This document shows positions 1 through 9,957 of a DNA stretch of 64,000 bases, piece by piece; within the stretch, counting starts at the first letter, position 1, and every line of letters starts with the position of its first letter. The translations under genes and the position numbers were made by a program. This stretch comes from Platanthera guangdongensis (Eukaryota; Streptophyta; Magnoliopsida; Asparagales; Orchidaceae), in contig CM077150.1 of assembly GCA_039583875.1 (NCBI GenBank), positions 184,144,375 to 184,208,374 on the forward strand. The letters run 5' to 3'. Below the pieces are notes generated by a model. That model saw only the letters and a program-made list of their open reading frames with translations, did not search any database and had not been told where the DNA came from.

Positions 1-1114
1 CCTCCATGACAACATCTTGGGGTTGGCTATGTGTCTGTGTTTGCTGATTAACATTAGGTAATGAATCAGACAAAACATCATCCTCAATAGGGTAATCTAA
101 TTTATTAATTTCAGTTATTACCTTAAGGATTGTGTGGGTAGCTTGTTCACTTTCTAGTGGAGTTGGCTCTTCCACAAGTAGAGGCTCCCCATAGATTGAA
201 TCCTGGTGTATTGAGCTTGATGTGGGTAGCTCCCCCTGTCTCTCTGCATCTTCCTGTCTTGTTGGAGATTGGCCAGCATTTCTAGTGTCTTCCTCATGTG
301 GAGTGAACACTACATGCTCTTCAGAGCTGCAGGATGATTCTTGAGCCACAGGGGTTGTCTTCTTCTTCTTCTTCTTTCGGGGTGTTTCTTTCTCAGGAGT
401 TGGCATTTCCTTGGTCAAGACTCTATCCCACCTAGAGAAGATCCTCAAATCCATTCTCCTCATGTGGTTAATTTTTGAACCTGCAGCTTGGTTCATTATA
501 TCTGGAATACTTCCAGCAAGGCAAAGACTTAGAATCCTACCCAAATTGGGCTTCTTCATACTCTCCTTTATCTTCTCAAACACAACTGCAGTCCAATCAG
601 TTTCTAGTTTGAAGATAATTCTTGTCATTAGACTGAAGATATAAGCAGATATTCTATCATGCCCTCCAGGCTTGCTCAGTATGACCTTGCCAACAATTTC
701 AGATAGAAATTTGCCTTGCATGTTCATTCCCTTTTTATTGAACACAGATCCAATTTTCATGTTAGAGTCCAAACCACACCATGTCAATGCTTCTCTAGTC
801 TTATAAGCAGAAACATCTTCTTCTTCCTTAGTTCTAGGTAGTTGTAGTACCTTTCTCAGACTCTTAGGTGAGACCTTCACCTTTGCACCATGAACGCTTG
901 ACTTAATCTTTAGTCCTGATTCATTTAGTTTTGCTGCATTCAGAAACTCCAGGACCTCCTTCTTCCAGATCTTGATCGACTCTGAAACAAGAAATTCTAA
1001 CCCAGTCTCTGCGATTAGGGTTATCACGCCTTTGATATCAGGTTCTGCGTCATCAAATGCACGCCGTACGAGTTCATAACCTTCATTCACATTCTCTTCT
1101 AGCTTGGGCTACAT
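1..1114 (-). pseudogene. S1 third ORF (env-position ORF3), cut by window edge
   Basis: An open frame of about 369 codons runs from 1108 to base 1 without a stop, so the C-terminus is outside. The likely ATG is 1114-1112, but codon 2 (1111-1109) is TAG, probably a decayed CAG. The N-terminal part (about residues 20-210) is folded-looking, with hydrophobic and charged stretches; residues 220-240 hold a lysine run (RKKKKKK) that could be a nuclear signal; the rest is acidic and Ser/Pro/Gln-rich. It is homologous to the S2 ORF at 8782-9459: both share KFL..(V/I)VGKV.L.K...HD.IS.Y, a W..V.F..I block and a GRIL.L block. I see no signal peptide or membrane span, so an envelope role is not supported. 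It resembles the domains loosely annotated as putative plant transposon protein. Function unknown. Confidence 0.75.
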
Positions 1115-1139
1115 TAGGGTTTGAAGAAATTTGAATCTA

Positions 1140-1610
1140 GAGAAGAGAGATGTCGACACACAAGTTTGGTCTCGATACTTTGGTGAGCGTGTCGACATAC
1201 ACTGGCGAAAACCTATTTATACCTTTCTAGAATCGAAGATGAAAGGGCGCGTCAAAATACTTAAATTGTGTCGACACTATTGAAAAGTGTCGACACAGAC
1301 TTATAATGTCTCGACAACTATGTGTCGACACAAGTATAGTCGACAGAATATATGTGTCAACACTTATTTATGTGTCGACACTACTTAGCTCGACACTTAG
1401 TCGAGACTTTACCAGACTAATGTTGAGTAAATCCTAAGTGTCGACACCACCTTGGATGTGTCGACACCTACCATTTATGTGTCGACACAAATTCTCTTAA
1501 GTGTCAACACAGACTGTCTAGATGTGTCGACACCATTTCTCTGAAATGTCGACACCACTTTTCTGTGTCGACATAAACAACTCTGTGTGTCGACACCATT
1601 TTACTTAGCC
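1140..1610. repeat. GTGTCGACAC palindrome array, S1 pol-ORF3 spacer
   Basis: About 15-18 copies of the perfect palindrome GTGTCGACAC or one-base variants (GTGTCAACAC, GTGTCGACAT, GTCTCGACAA) lie at irregular spacings of roughly 15-45 bp, embedded in unrelated AT-rich spacers. The units are dispersed rather than head-to-tail, as expected of protein-binding sites more than of a satellite. The same motif fills the U3 part of the S1 LTR (7898-8640). The array lies between the end of RNase H (1623) and the ORF3 TATA box. Confidence 0.9.
1214..1221 (-). promoter_or_regulatory. TATA box upstream of S1 ORF3
   Basis: The minus strand reads GGTATAAATAGG here, about 100 nt before the ORF3 ATG at 1114 and directly downstream of the GTGTCGACAC array. 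That is canonical plant core-promoter spacing. It suggests ORF3 has its own internal promoter. This is inference from sequence only. Confidence 0.55.
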
Positions 1611-1622
1611 AATTTTGAAAAC

Positions 1623-3544
1623 TTATTCTAAGTTTATCATACCTAATTTAATTTTGAACCTATTGAATTTGCTTTCATCTAAGGGCTTAGTATACATGTC
1701 AGCTAGTTGATTATCTGTATTTATATATTCTAGTGAAATATCTCCTTTTTCCACATGTTCTCTTAGAAAATGGTATTTGATTTCTATATGCTTAGTCCTA
1801 CTATGGGAGACAGGATTATTTACAATAGAAATAGCACTAGTAGAATCACAAAATAGAGGTGTTCTACTTACTTGCATACCATAGTATTCTAGCTGATGTT
1901 GTATCCATAGAAGTTGAGCACAGCAACTTCCTGCAGCAACATATTTTGATTCTGCTGTGGAGATAGTCACACTTGTTTGCTTCTTGCTACTCCATGATAT
2001 CAGTCTTCCACCTAGGAATTGACAGGTACCAGTTGTACTTTTCCTATCTTCCTTGCAGCCTGCAAAATCTGAATCTGAATAACCTGTCAGTTCAAAGTCT
2101 CCATTCCTAGGGTACCAAAGGCCTAGATAAGGAGTGCCCTTAAGATATCTCAGTATTCTTTTGACTGCTGTCAAATGAGATTCTTTAGGGAAAGCTTGGT
2201 ACCTAGCACAGACACATGTAACATACATGATATCTGGTCTACTTGTAGTCAAATACAATAGGGAGACAACTATCCCTCTATATAAAGTCTCATCTACAGG
2301 TTTCCCTGCATCATCTTTGCTAAGAGACATACTTGACCTCATAGGAGTTTTCATGGTACTGGATGATTCCATACCATACTTCCTTATTAATTCTAGAGTG
2401 AACTTAGACTGGCATATGGATAAACCATTCTCAGTCTGTCTAACTTGGAGACCCAAGAAGAACTTAAGTTCCCCCATACTGCTCATTTCAAATTGTCCTT
2501 GCATAAGTTTTCCAAACTTTTTGCAAAGACTACTTTCAGTAGACCCAAATATGATGTCATCTACATATATTTGGACTAGTATGATCTTGCCCCTGGATTC
2601 CCTAAGGAATAGAGTCTTGTCTATTTTCCCCCTTGTGAATTTATTCTCAATGAGGAAACTAGACAGGGTTTCATACCAAGCCCTAGGGGCTTGTTTTAAC
2701 CCATACAAAGCCTTCCTAAGTCTATAGACATAATTAGGTTTAGTAGAATCAACAAAACATGATGGCTGTTCCACATAGACTTCTTCCTTCAGATTACCAT
2801 TCAGAAAGGCTGACTTAACATCCATTTGGTATATTTCAACCCTTGATAGGTTGCATAGGCCAAGAATATTCTTATTGCCTCCAGTCTGGCTACTGGAGCA
2901 AAGGTTTGATCAAAGTCAATACCTTCTTCCTACCTATATCCCTTAGCAACCAGTCTTGCTTTGTTCTTTATAATCACTCCTTGTTCATCCATCTTGTTCC
3001 TGAAGATCCACTTAGTCCCAATTATGTTGTGGTCTTTTGGTTTAGGAACAAGCTCCCAGACTTTACATCTTTTGAACTGGTTCAGCTCCTCTTGCATTTC
3101 CTCAATCCAATGAAGGTCTAGGATGGCTTCTTCAAATTTCTTTGGCTCAACTTGAGATAGAAAACTGGAGTAGAGTACTGAACTTAAATTTCTGCTCCTT
3201 GTTTGTACCCCTTGTCTTAGATCACCAATAATTTGATTGGCTGGATGATCTTTTAAATGTCTATTAGTATGAGGCAGCCTGGCTTCTGGTTGAACTCCTT
3301 CAGCTGCTTCAACTTGCTGCACCCCTTGGTCTTCTTCTGCATCAGGTGCATCTAGTACTCCCCCTTGACAACAGCCACTATCATCCACTTGCTGTCTTGC
3401 AGTTGAACTTTCTTCAATAGTAAGCTTGTCCATCTTTTCAGTCACACCTGTGGAGCTGCAAATACTTCTAGACAATTCATTATTAATGAGTCTAGCTTCA
3501 TCAAATACTACATGTACTGACTCTTCTACAACTTGAGTAGTCAA
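1623..3544 (-). pseudogene. S1 reverse transcriptase-RNase H (broken)
   Basis: C-terminal part of the copia polyprotein. The IN-RT linker and RT N-terminus read from 3544 ([24 protein letters not shown], then GTKWIFRNK and ARLVAKGY). A TAG stop at 2932-2930 replaces the Gln seen in S2 at the same place (YSQEEG), and a 1-nt deletion near 2840 shifts the frame. From 2825 a 400-aa open frame covers [10 protein letters not shown], the catalytic YVDD (about residue 107), FLGLQV, then RNase H with DSDFAGCKEDRKST, the AESKYVA and CDSTSAI blocks and HSRTKHIEI. It ends at 1623 with the usual KLGM tail. Catalytic residues look intact; only the two lesions prevent translation as one unit. S2 carries an undamaged equivalent (9958-11442). 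Confidence 0.9.
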
Positions 3545-3547
3545 GTT

Positions 3548-4783
3548 TTAGACCCTATAAGCCTTACTGTTGTTGATGTACCCAACAAAGATCCCCTCTT
3601 GGGATTTGGCAGCAAACTTGGTTAAGTAAGACTTACTATTTTTAAGTATATAGCATTTACAACCAAAGATCCTGAAATAGGATAGGTTTGGTTTTCTGCC
3701 TTTCACAATCTCATAGGGGGTCTTGTTGTGACTTTTGGTGATAGTAGCCCTATTAATTACATGGCATGCAGTTTTTACTGCCTCAGCCCAGAAATATTCT
3801 GGGAGAGATGTGTCACTTAATAGGGTTCTACCAGCCTCAATCAAGGTTCTATTTTTCCTTTCAGCAATGCCATTTTGCTGAGGTGTTCTTGGTGAAGAAA
3901 ATTCCTGAAATATCCCAAATTCTTCACATAGCTTTGTCATACTATCAGACTAAAATTCAGTACCATGGTCACTTCTTATTTTGACCACTGTACTGTCTAA
4001 CTCATTCTGAATTTGTTTGACAAAACTATAAAAGATACTAGGTGTTTTAGATTTCTGTCTAAGGAAGAATACCTAGGAAAACCTTGAGTAGTCATCTACA
4101 ACTACAAATGTGTAGACCTTCCTACCTAGGCTGTGAACTGGCATAGGACCAAAAAGATCCATATGTAAGAGGTATAAGCACCTCACAGTATCTTTATTTT
4201 CAATGCTATTAAAGGTGGATCTAGTCTGCTTGCCCTTTTGACAAGCTGAGCATATCCCATATTTAATACACTTAACCTGAGGACCATTCCTCACTAGCTC
4301 TTTACTATAGAGTTGGCTAATTGTCTTGTAGTTAAGATGGGCTAGCCTATTGTGCTATTTGACACAATGAGAGACTTTCTCATCAGCTACAAGACACACA
4401 GGAGAAACATTGTTCTCACACATAATGTCTAGACAATAGACATTTCTCTTCCTATAACCAGTCAGAATGATCTCTTGATCATTTGATATCCTGATATGAC
4501 AACCATCTTTGACAAATGAGATGTCATATCCTAAATCACTCAGCTGACTTATACTAATGAGGTTGTGTTTCAAACCTTTAACATAAGCCACTTGAGTAAT
4601 TGTTATAAGGTTGCTAGAAATGTTACCAAAACCTTTGATGATTCCTTTTTCAGAACCACCAAAGGTGACTTTAGGACCATCCTTGATTGGTGTGTAGTCC
4701 TTTAGCAATCCCCTAGTTCCAGTCATGTGCCTGGAACATCCACTGTCCAAGTACCATATTGGGGCATGGTCACTTGGACTCAC
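3548..4783 (-). pseudogene. S1 protease, pre-integrase and integrase (broken)
   Basis: The aspartic protease active site DSGCSRHMTG lies about residues 13-22 of the frame starting at 4783, followed by the GAG-pre-integrase domain (LKHNLISISQL). The WH.RL.HLN block that begins the integrase zinc finger is broken by TAG at about 4354, in place of Trp. The frame from 4294 has CSACQKGKQ and the first catalytic region HMDLFGPM...VVVDDYSRF. A second TAG near 4073 replaces the Trp of the usual RF(T/S)WVFFL motif. From 3940 the rest of the core follows (SSPRTPQQNGIAERKNRT with the last catalytic Glu, then ARTLLSD...YFWAEA). Two of the stops are TGG to TAG changes. Confidence 0.88.
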
Positions 4784-4795
4784 CTACAAAACAGA

Positions 4796-6805
4796 TTAGT
4801 TAACCTTAGAACCCAAAGAATTCTTGGGTCCTTGGTGCTGCTTAGTTTGCCTCTTAACAAAACTACCTGTAGCTTTTCTAGCAGGCAGATTGCTACTCAC
4901 CTTGGCACTTGAATTGTGCCAACAGTCTATGGCAAAGTGGCCTACCTTGCCACAACACCAGCACTCAAATCTGTTATACCTTTGCTTTGGTACAACCCTG
5001 GCTGTTCTATCTACAACAGGCTTGTTGAGTACTGGGGCTTTGCCCTTAGACTTGGACTTTACAGTCCTAACAGGTTGTGTAAACCCTAATCTAGTTTTAC
5101 CCTTTTGATATACAAATTCATCTATCAAAGGTAAAATAGATTTTGGTTTAGAAAACCTTGCAACTATATCTCTCTTTTTCTGAAGACTAATCTCCAGATT
5201 TCTGATTTGATCATTCTTGAATGTTATAGTCCCCATCTGAATAACAGTTATGTTCTTCAGCCTGGCTATTTCATTTAGTTTTTGATCAATCAACTTATCA
5301 AAATCTGTTGCAACAACTTTAAGACTGGCAATCTCCTTAGCCTGACTCTTGGCCAAGGATTTGCTTTTCTTTAAAGCTTGCAACAATACTCTATATTCAT
5401 CAATCAAATGATGAATATCTACTTCAGATTCAGATTCACTCTCATCACTTGATGCTGATGAATCTGATTCTGATCCAGCACTAGAAATTGAACTATCAGA
5501 ATAATTTTATACCTGACTTGGTCCAGGCTGATCCTGGATTTTATCTCCTTTTGATAAGGCCATCAGTCCCTGACACTGACTGTCCTCATGCTCATATATA
5601 GAGTTCATTAACTGGATGAACTCCTCTTCCTCTTCTTCAGCAAACAGTCCAATGTAAGCTTCAGCTTCTGAATCAGTTTCTGAAGAAGACATATCTGACA
5701 GACTTTTGTCCTTCTTTGCATCAAAGGACCTTTCCTTTTTGCCCTTGATCTGAGTCTTCTTCTTATCAGTTGACTCTTTTCTCTTCTCTGGACCGTCAGC
5801 AGTAACATGTCCCTGTTTGTTACAACAATAACACACTATCTTTGAAGATGTAGTTCTACTTGACTTGGGCTTTCTCCTATCATTCTTTGATGACTTCAGT
5901 GAAGTGGAAGGCTTAAACCTCCACTGTTTCTTCTTTAGGAACTTCTGAAAATGTCTTGTGAAAGCTGCAAAGTCCTCATCACTCTCACAGCTTTCAGAAT
6001 TCTTACTTTCTGACTCATCTGTCTCAGTATCAGCAACTTTTGGAGGTGGAGATGGAGACTTACTTTTATATTTCTTGGTGGCATATGTCTTGAATGCCAC
6101 AGCTCTTTCTTTATGCTCAACTCTGGTAGTCTTCTCCTCTTCTTTCCTTACCATTAGCTGCATTTCATAGGATAACAGCTTTCCAAACAATGTTGGAGGA
6201 GGAATGTCTGCTAACTTGGCCATTTCCCTTATGGCACAAATCTTAGTATCCTAGTCTTTAGTTAGGGATCTCAAGAACTTATCATTCAGCTCATAATTGC
6301 TGAATTCTCATCCATAGAACATCAACTCATTGACAATCATATAGAAATTCTTGTAGCATTCTGTTATACTATCAGACCTGTCTTGTCTGAAGCTCTCATA
6401 TTCTTGGTTTAACAAAGACTTTCTATCCTGCCTAACTTCTTCAGAGCCCTCCATGTACACTATCAGTGTGTCCCACATTTCCTTTGATGTTTTACAGTGA
6501 ATCAAATTCTGTAATGTGGCATCATCTATTGCACTTACAATTATATTCTGAGCCCTCTTGTCCATGGTGGCCAGAATAATCTCATCTTTAGTCATCTCTG
6601 AAAAGTCCTTAGGGGTTCTCTGATTTGCATCTAGGACTGATACTTTCATAGGCACATATGGCCCTTCTTTGACTGTGATATAGATTCTAGGGTCAGAGGC
6701 TTCCATAAATAGTCTAACCCTTTCTTTCCAGATGCCAAAAATCTCCTTTCTACAAATTGGCAACTTCATGGAGCCAAGTTCTTTGTGATTCTCTGTGGAA
6801 CCCAT
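4796..6805 (-). pseudogene. S1 gag (broken into three frames)
   Basis: Structural protein that would form the particle and bind RNA. The N-terminal block (6805-6308) begins MGSTENHKEL and holds the copia gag fold (FGIWKERVRLFMEA, MWDTLIVYMEGSEEVRQDRK). TGA and TAG stops near 6306 and 6253 precede the next frame (6223-5507), which has a CCHC knuckle CYCCNKQGH whose last Cys is Gly. It then becomes a very acidic, Ser-rich tail with a run of glutamates. The third frame (5407-4796) is a coiled-coil-like Lys/Gln/Leu region ending in an intact CCHC knuckle (CWCCGKVGHFAIDC). Two zinc knuckles and a long gag fit the large gag of Sireviruses. The ATG at 6805 is chosen because it lies about 85 nt after the primer site. 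Confidence 0.85.
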
Positions 6806-6890
6806 TTTCTTGATTTTCTTGATTATGCACTTGATTATACTGAATCTGCCAACAGGATCTTGTACTCAGACAGTTATGTCCTTTTTGAGC

Positions 6891-6908
6891 AACCTGCCTC
6901 TGATACCA
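6891..6908 (-). other. S1 primer-binding site
   Basis: Minus strand TGGTATCAGAGGCAGGTT starts two bases after the CA end of the LTR at 6911. It matches the 3' end complement of plant initiator tRNA-Met over its first 11 bases, the usual primer for Ty1/copia elements. Confidence 0.85.
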
Positions 6909-7732
6909 CTTGAAAGAAATTGTACCTAATTACCTAGAGGGGGGGGGGTGAATAGGTGACCTTAATCTTTTTTAAACTTTTAGGCAGATTTAATCACAGA
7001 TTTCACAGAACATAGAACAACAACCACAGAATAATACACACACAGAGTACACACAGTTTTATAGTGGTTCCCCAAGGTCTGGGTACATCCAGTTTCCCCT
7101 TCGCCTATCTAGTAGTGTACTAGATTCAGCCAAACTCCTCCACTATTCCTCAGATCCTCAGATCTTACACTCAGAACCCCAACCAGGTTCCTACAGCTCA
7201 GAGTGATCCCACTCCTACAACTCAGGCTCAACAGCCCTACCACTCAGTCTTCACAAAGACCTACACTCAGCCACAAGGCCTACACTCAGAGAAATGAATC
7301 TCCTACACTGAGGAACAAAAGCCCTACCACTCAGCCTTTATAATTTTAGGCTTATAACTCAGATCCCTAAGGATCCTACAAGAAATTAAAAATACAATGT
7401 ATATAACCTCAACTCAGAATAAGAGAGAAGAGTTGACAGGTTTCTTGACGAGTTCTTGAAAGAACTCTGCTGAGATCAACCTCCCTTGGCTTCCTTCAAA
7501 GCTTCTTAAATGTAGAACACAGTAGGGTTGATTCTCTATGCAGCTGATCTTCAATCACTGCAACTTAAGATTCAGAATTCAATCTGAAACTTGTCTTCCC
7601 AGCTTGGTTCAACAGCTGTCTTCTTGGAAGGATATCTCTCTCTCTCCAACTACTTAGATCTTCACTTGAATTGATTCTTCAATGAATTGCTTAATCTTCT
7701 TCTCAATCAAAATCTTCTATTGACAGAATAAG

Positions 7733-7744
7733 CCTATATATAGG
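7733..7744 (-). promoter_or_regulatory. S1 LTR TATA box
   Basis: The minus strand reads CCTATATATAGG, a perfect palindrome containing a strong TATA motif. It lies about 150 bp downstream of the U3 palindrome array and about 820 bp before the LTR end, so R and U5 would be long. This is the only strong TATA motif I see in this LTR. Confidence 0.5.
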
Positions 7745-7897
7745 CCTTCTTCATGGTGACCGGTTGATCCGGTTCCTAACAACCTTCGGATATCTCTTAC
7801 ATTTACAGTAGACCGGCTGGAATGACAGCTGTCAAGTCATCCAGTCACTTCTTGAATTTTCTGTACCTGTCTGAGAGTGTTGAGACAGTCAGTCTTT

Positions 7898-8640
7898 AAG
7901 TGTCGACACTTATAGACTAAGTGTCGACACAAGTAGACTAAGTGTCGACACTAGCCTTCATGGTGTCGACACAACTCCTTGTGTTGTAGAATTTGCTTCT
8001 CGACACTGCTTCTTCAACATGTGTCGACACTGATATTGTGTGTCGACACAACTCCTTGTTCTTTAGTACTTAGTTGAATTCTTGTAAGTGTCGACATAAC
8101 TCCTTTGTGTCGACACTTCTTCTTGTGTTGATACTCGCTGAGTGTCGACACATTTTCTAGTGTCGACACTTGCCTTCTGTGTTGATACTTGCTGAGTGTC
8201 GACACATCTCCTTTGTGTCGACACTTGTACTTAGAATTTGTTGAACTTTGCTGAGTGTCGACATAGCCTCCTAGTGTCGACACTTTCTTCATGTCTTGAG
8301 ACTTTTGCTGTGTGTCGACACATTCTTCATTATGTCAACACTTGTACTTAAACTCTGTTGAAGTTTGCTGAGTGTCGACACAGCCTCCAAGTGTCGACAC
8401 TTTCTGATGTCGGCAAAGTTCCTCTGGGTGTCGACACTGCTTCTAAGTGTCGACACTGCTTCACTGGACATTTCTTCATTGTGTGTCGACACAACCTGTA
8501 TGTGTCAACACTTTTCTTCTGATGTCGACTCTGCATTCCTAGTGTCGACACAATTACTCCAAGTGTCGACACTGCTTCTCTGGGTGTCGACACAAGTCTT
8601 CTTAAGTGTCGACACTTTTCTTCTAGGTGTCGACACATGG
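7898..8640. repeat. GTGTCGACAC palindrome array in S1 U3
   Basis: At least 25 perfect or one-mismatch copies of GTGTCGACAC occur in about 740 bp, with spacers of roughly 8-45 bp containing recurrent but degenerate words such as CTTCTTGTGT and TTGCTGAG. The array lies entirely upstream (in the minus-strand sense) of the TATA box at 7733-7744, where enhancer or silencer sites would be. Each unit contains the SalI-type core GTCGAC and one CpG. Confidence 0.92.
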
Positions 8641-8781
8641 ACTTAGAAACTTTTAAGCTTTCCCTGCAAATACTTAACCTGCACAACTAAACTCAAAACA
8701 CATCAAATACATTTTGATGTATATCATTGAGTAGGGTGAGGCTTCTTCAAATCAGGTACATTTATTCCAATGTACCCAACA

Positions 8782-9459
8782 GGCGCAGGACAATCTCTTT
8801 GATGCATTAATATGTATCCCAGAAGATACTAGTAGGGTAGGGCATCTGTTCTGAAGAAAGAGCCCTAGGATCCTCCCAAAATTCACAAAGTTCTTATTGA
8901 TTTTCTTTTTAATCAGGTCAAAGAAGACCTCTCCCCAGTTCAATTGCTTCTTATCCACAATGGCTCCCATCAAGCACAGCTGATACCTAGAGATAGTATC
9001 ATGTGCTGAGTGCTTGGCCAACCGAACTTTTCCTACTACATCAGCTAAGAACTTGTATTCCACAGCTAGGTTCTTCTTCAGCAGCTTGCTAGGGTTAGCA
9101 TCAGAGTGACCCATTCTTGCAAGCAAATTAGAAAATTCCTCTCTAGATAATTCAGCAGAATATCTTCCAGAACTTAATTCAAAAACTTCTGTCAGAATAG
9201 CAGGAGTCAAGGGTACCTGGGTTCCAGAAATGGAACCAACCACTGTATTTTGGCCCTAGTTGTGGGCAGTATAGACCCACTCCTTAATCTCATCAGCAGC
9301 CAACTTGATTCTTGTGGACATGATGGTAGCAAGCTTCTGCTCCTTGAACAGTTCCAGAATATCTTGAAAAACTTGATCAGTGGTGCTGAAAGACTCCATG
9401 TCTATATCGAATTCAGCATCGAATTTCATTGCGGTAAGAACGGCAACGGAAACGGCCAT
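8782..9459 (-). pseudogene. S2 third ORF (ORF3), truncated by S1
   Basis: Begins at ATG 9459 in a strong context (ACCATGG), 7 nt after a TTTTTGCAG acceptor-like site. It reads about 69 residues to a TAG near 9255, then continues in the same frame (GSISGTQVPLTP...) to the S1 junction at 8782. It aligns with the S1 ORF3: shared KFL.DVVGKVRLAKH..HD.IS.Y, a W..VFFDLI block and NFGRIL.L. The C-terminal part is beyond S1. No transmembrane segment is evident. Position behind pol matches the env-like ORF of Sireviruses, but sequence gives no support for envelope function. Confidence 0.75.
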
Positions 9460-9465
9460 GGTTAC

Positions 9466-9579
9466 CTGCAAAAATCAACAAACAAAACGACCAAGTGTAG
9501 AGATGTTTGGAGGGAAAGAGAATTTTTGCATAGATTGAAAGCGCAAAAGGAGAACGACGGCCGAAAAATGAATTTTATA
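9466..9579 (-). promoter_or_regulatory. TATA box and acceptor-like site before S2 ORF3
   Basis: On the minus strand TATAAAA lies at 9579-9573, about 115 nt before the ORF3 ATG at 9459 and just downstream of the S2 palindrome array. The leader ends in a pyrimidine/T-rich tract and TTTTTGCAG (acceptor at 9466) immediately before ACCATGG. The pairing of array, TATA and ORF3 repeats the S1 arrangement at 1140-1221. A 5'-leader intron or spliced subgenomic mRNA is possible; the donor is not identified. Confidence 0.5.
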
Positions 9580-9589
9580 TTAGGGTTCG

Positions 9590-9875
9590 ACGCAGAAAAG
9601 GAAAGATCGTTGAACTCAGTTCGACGATCAGGGCTTCTAAAGGAATTTGAAGAGTCTTCAATATCGTCGATCTCCGTTCGACGATATTGGAGAGCATCGA
9701 GCTCGGTTCGACGATCGTTCAGAGAACAAAATCGTCGAGCGCCGTTCGACGATCGTTGACCGGAAGATATAGTTGAACACTATCTGAGAGACGCTGAACT
9801 CAAGTCGACGATTTCGGAAATCGTCGATCTCCATTCGACGATCTGGGGGAAAATCGTCGAGCGCAGTTCAGAGAC
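9590..9875. repeat. ATCGTCGA/TCGACGAT array, S2 pol-ORF3 spacer
   Basis: About ten half- or full palindromes built on ATCGTCGA and TCGACGAT, often with GAGCTC or GAGCGC between them (for example ATCGTCGAGCGCCGTTCGAC). The same units fill the U3 of the S2 LTR (18785-19080), the gag coding region (13320-13520 and 15715-15895) and the LTR at 62885-63185. The array lies between RNase H (ends 9958) and the ORF3 TATA box. Confidence 0.9.
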
Positions 9876-9957
9876 TAGAAATACACTCTAAACACTAAAA
9901 AAATCAAGATGTTTGCCTAGTCTTGGTCAATTTTTAAAGTTTTAAAAATCTTGAATG

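Larger units (their letters stand above)
1..8781 (-). mobile_element. Sirevirus-type Ty1/copia element S1, partial
   Basis: Read on the minus strand this is a 5' LTR (8781 down to 6911), a tRNA-Met type primer site, gag, protease, integrase, RT, RNase H, a palindrome array and a third ORF that runs off the window at base 1; the 3' LTR lies outside. The order PR-IN-RT-RH makes it Ty1/copia. RT and RNase H motifs ([23 protein letters not shown]) and an extra ORF behind pol place it in the SIRE/Maximus (Sirevirus) lineage. It is inserted in ORF3 of element S2: the S1 LTR begins exactly where the S2 ORF3 similarity stops. The 5 bp next to it (8782-8786, GGCGC) should be the target duplication. 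All coding parts carry stops or frameshifts, so this copy is dead. Confidence 0.9.
6911..8781 (-). repeat. S1 5' LTR
   Basis: Starts on the minus strand with TGTTGGGTACATTGG at 8781 and ends in CA at 6911, giving 1871 bp. The left limit is fixed by the adjacent PBS. The right limit is fixed by the break in S2 ORF3: the last nine residues of the S2 frame (CWVHWNKCT) are translated LTR. U3 carries the GTGTCGACAC array, followed by a TATATATA box at 7733-7744. A G-rich block at 6935-6949 (plus strand), close to the LTR end, is shared with S2 (17680-17686). No second copy is inside the window, so the LTR cannot be dated. Confidence 0.85.

Noticed and set aside
411..644. Plus-strand open frame of 77 codons
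   Set aside because: It lies opposite the continuous minus-strand ORF3 of S1, which has homology to S2 ORF3; the plus frame has no recognisable feature.
1..1114. Envelope gene
   Set aside because: Position behind pol fits the env-like ORF of Sireviruses, but I see no signal peptide, membrane span or fusion-peptide-like segment in the visible part.
7898..8640. CRISPR array
   Set aside because: Short palindromic repeats with spacers superficially suggest one, but units are only 10 bp, spacing is irregular, there are no cas genes, and the surroundings are a plant LTR.
8014..8686. Overlapping frames rich in VSTL/CRHL/SVDT repeats
   Set aside because: They are translations of the GTGTCGACAC array in the S1 LTR and occur on both strands and several frames, as expected of palindromic repeats, not of a repeat protein.
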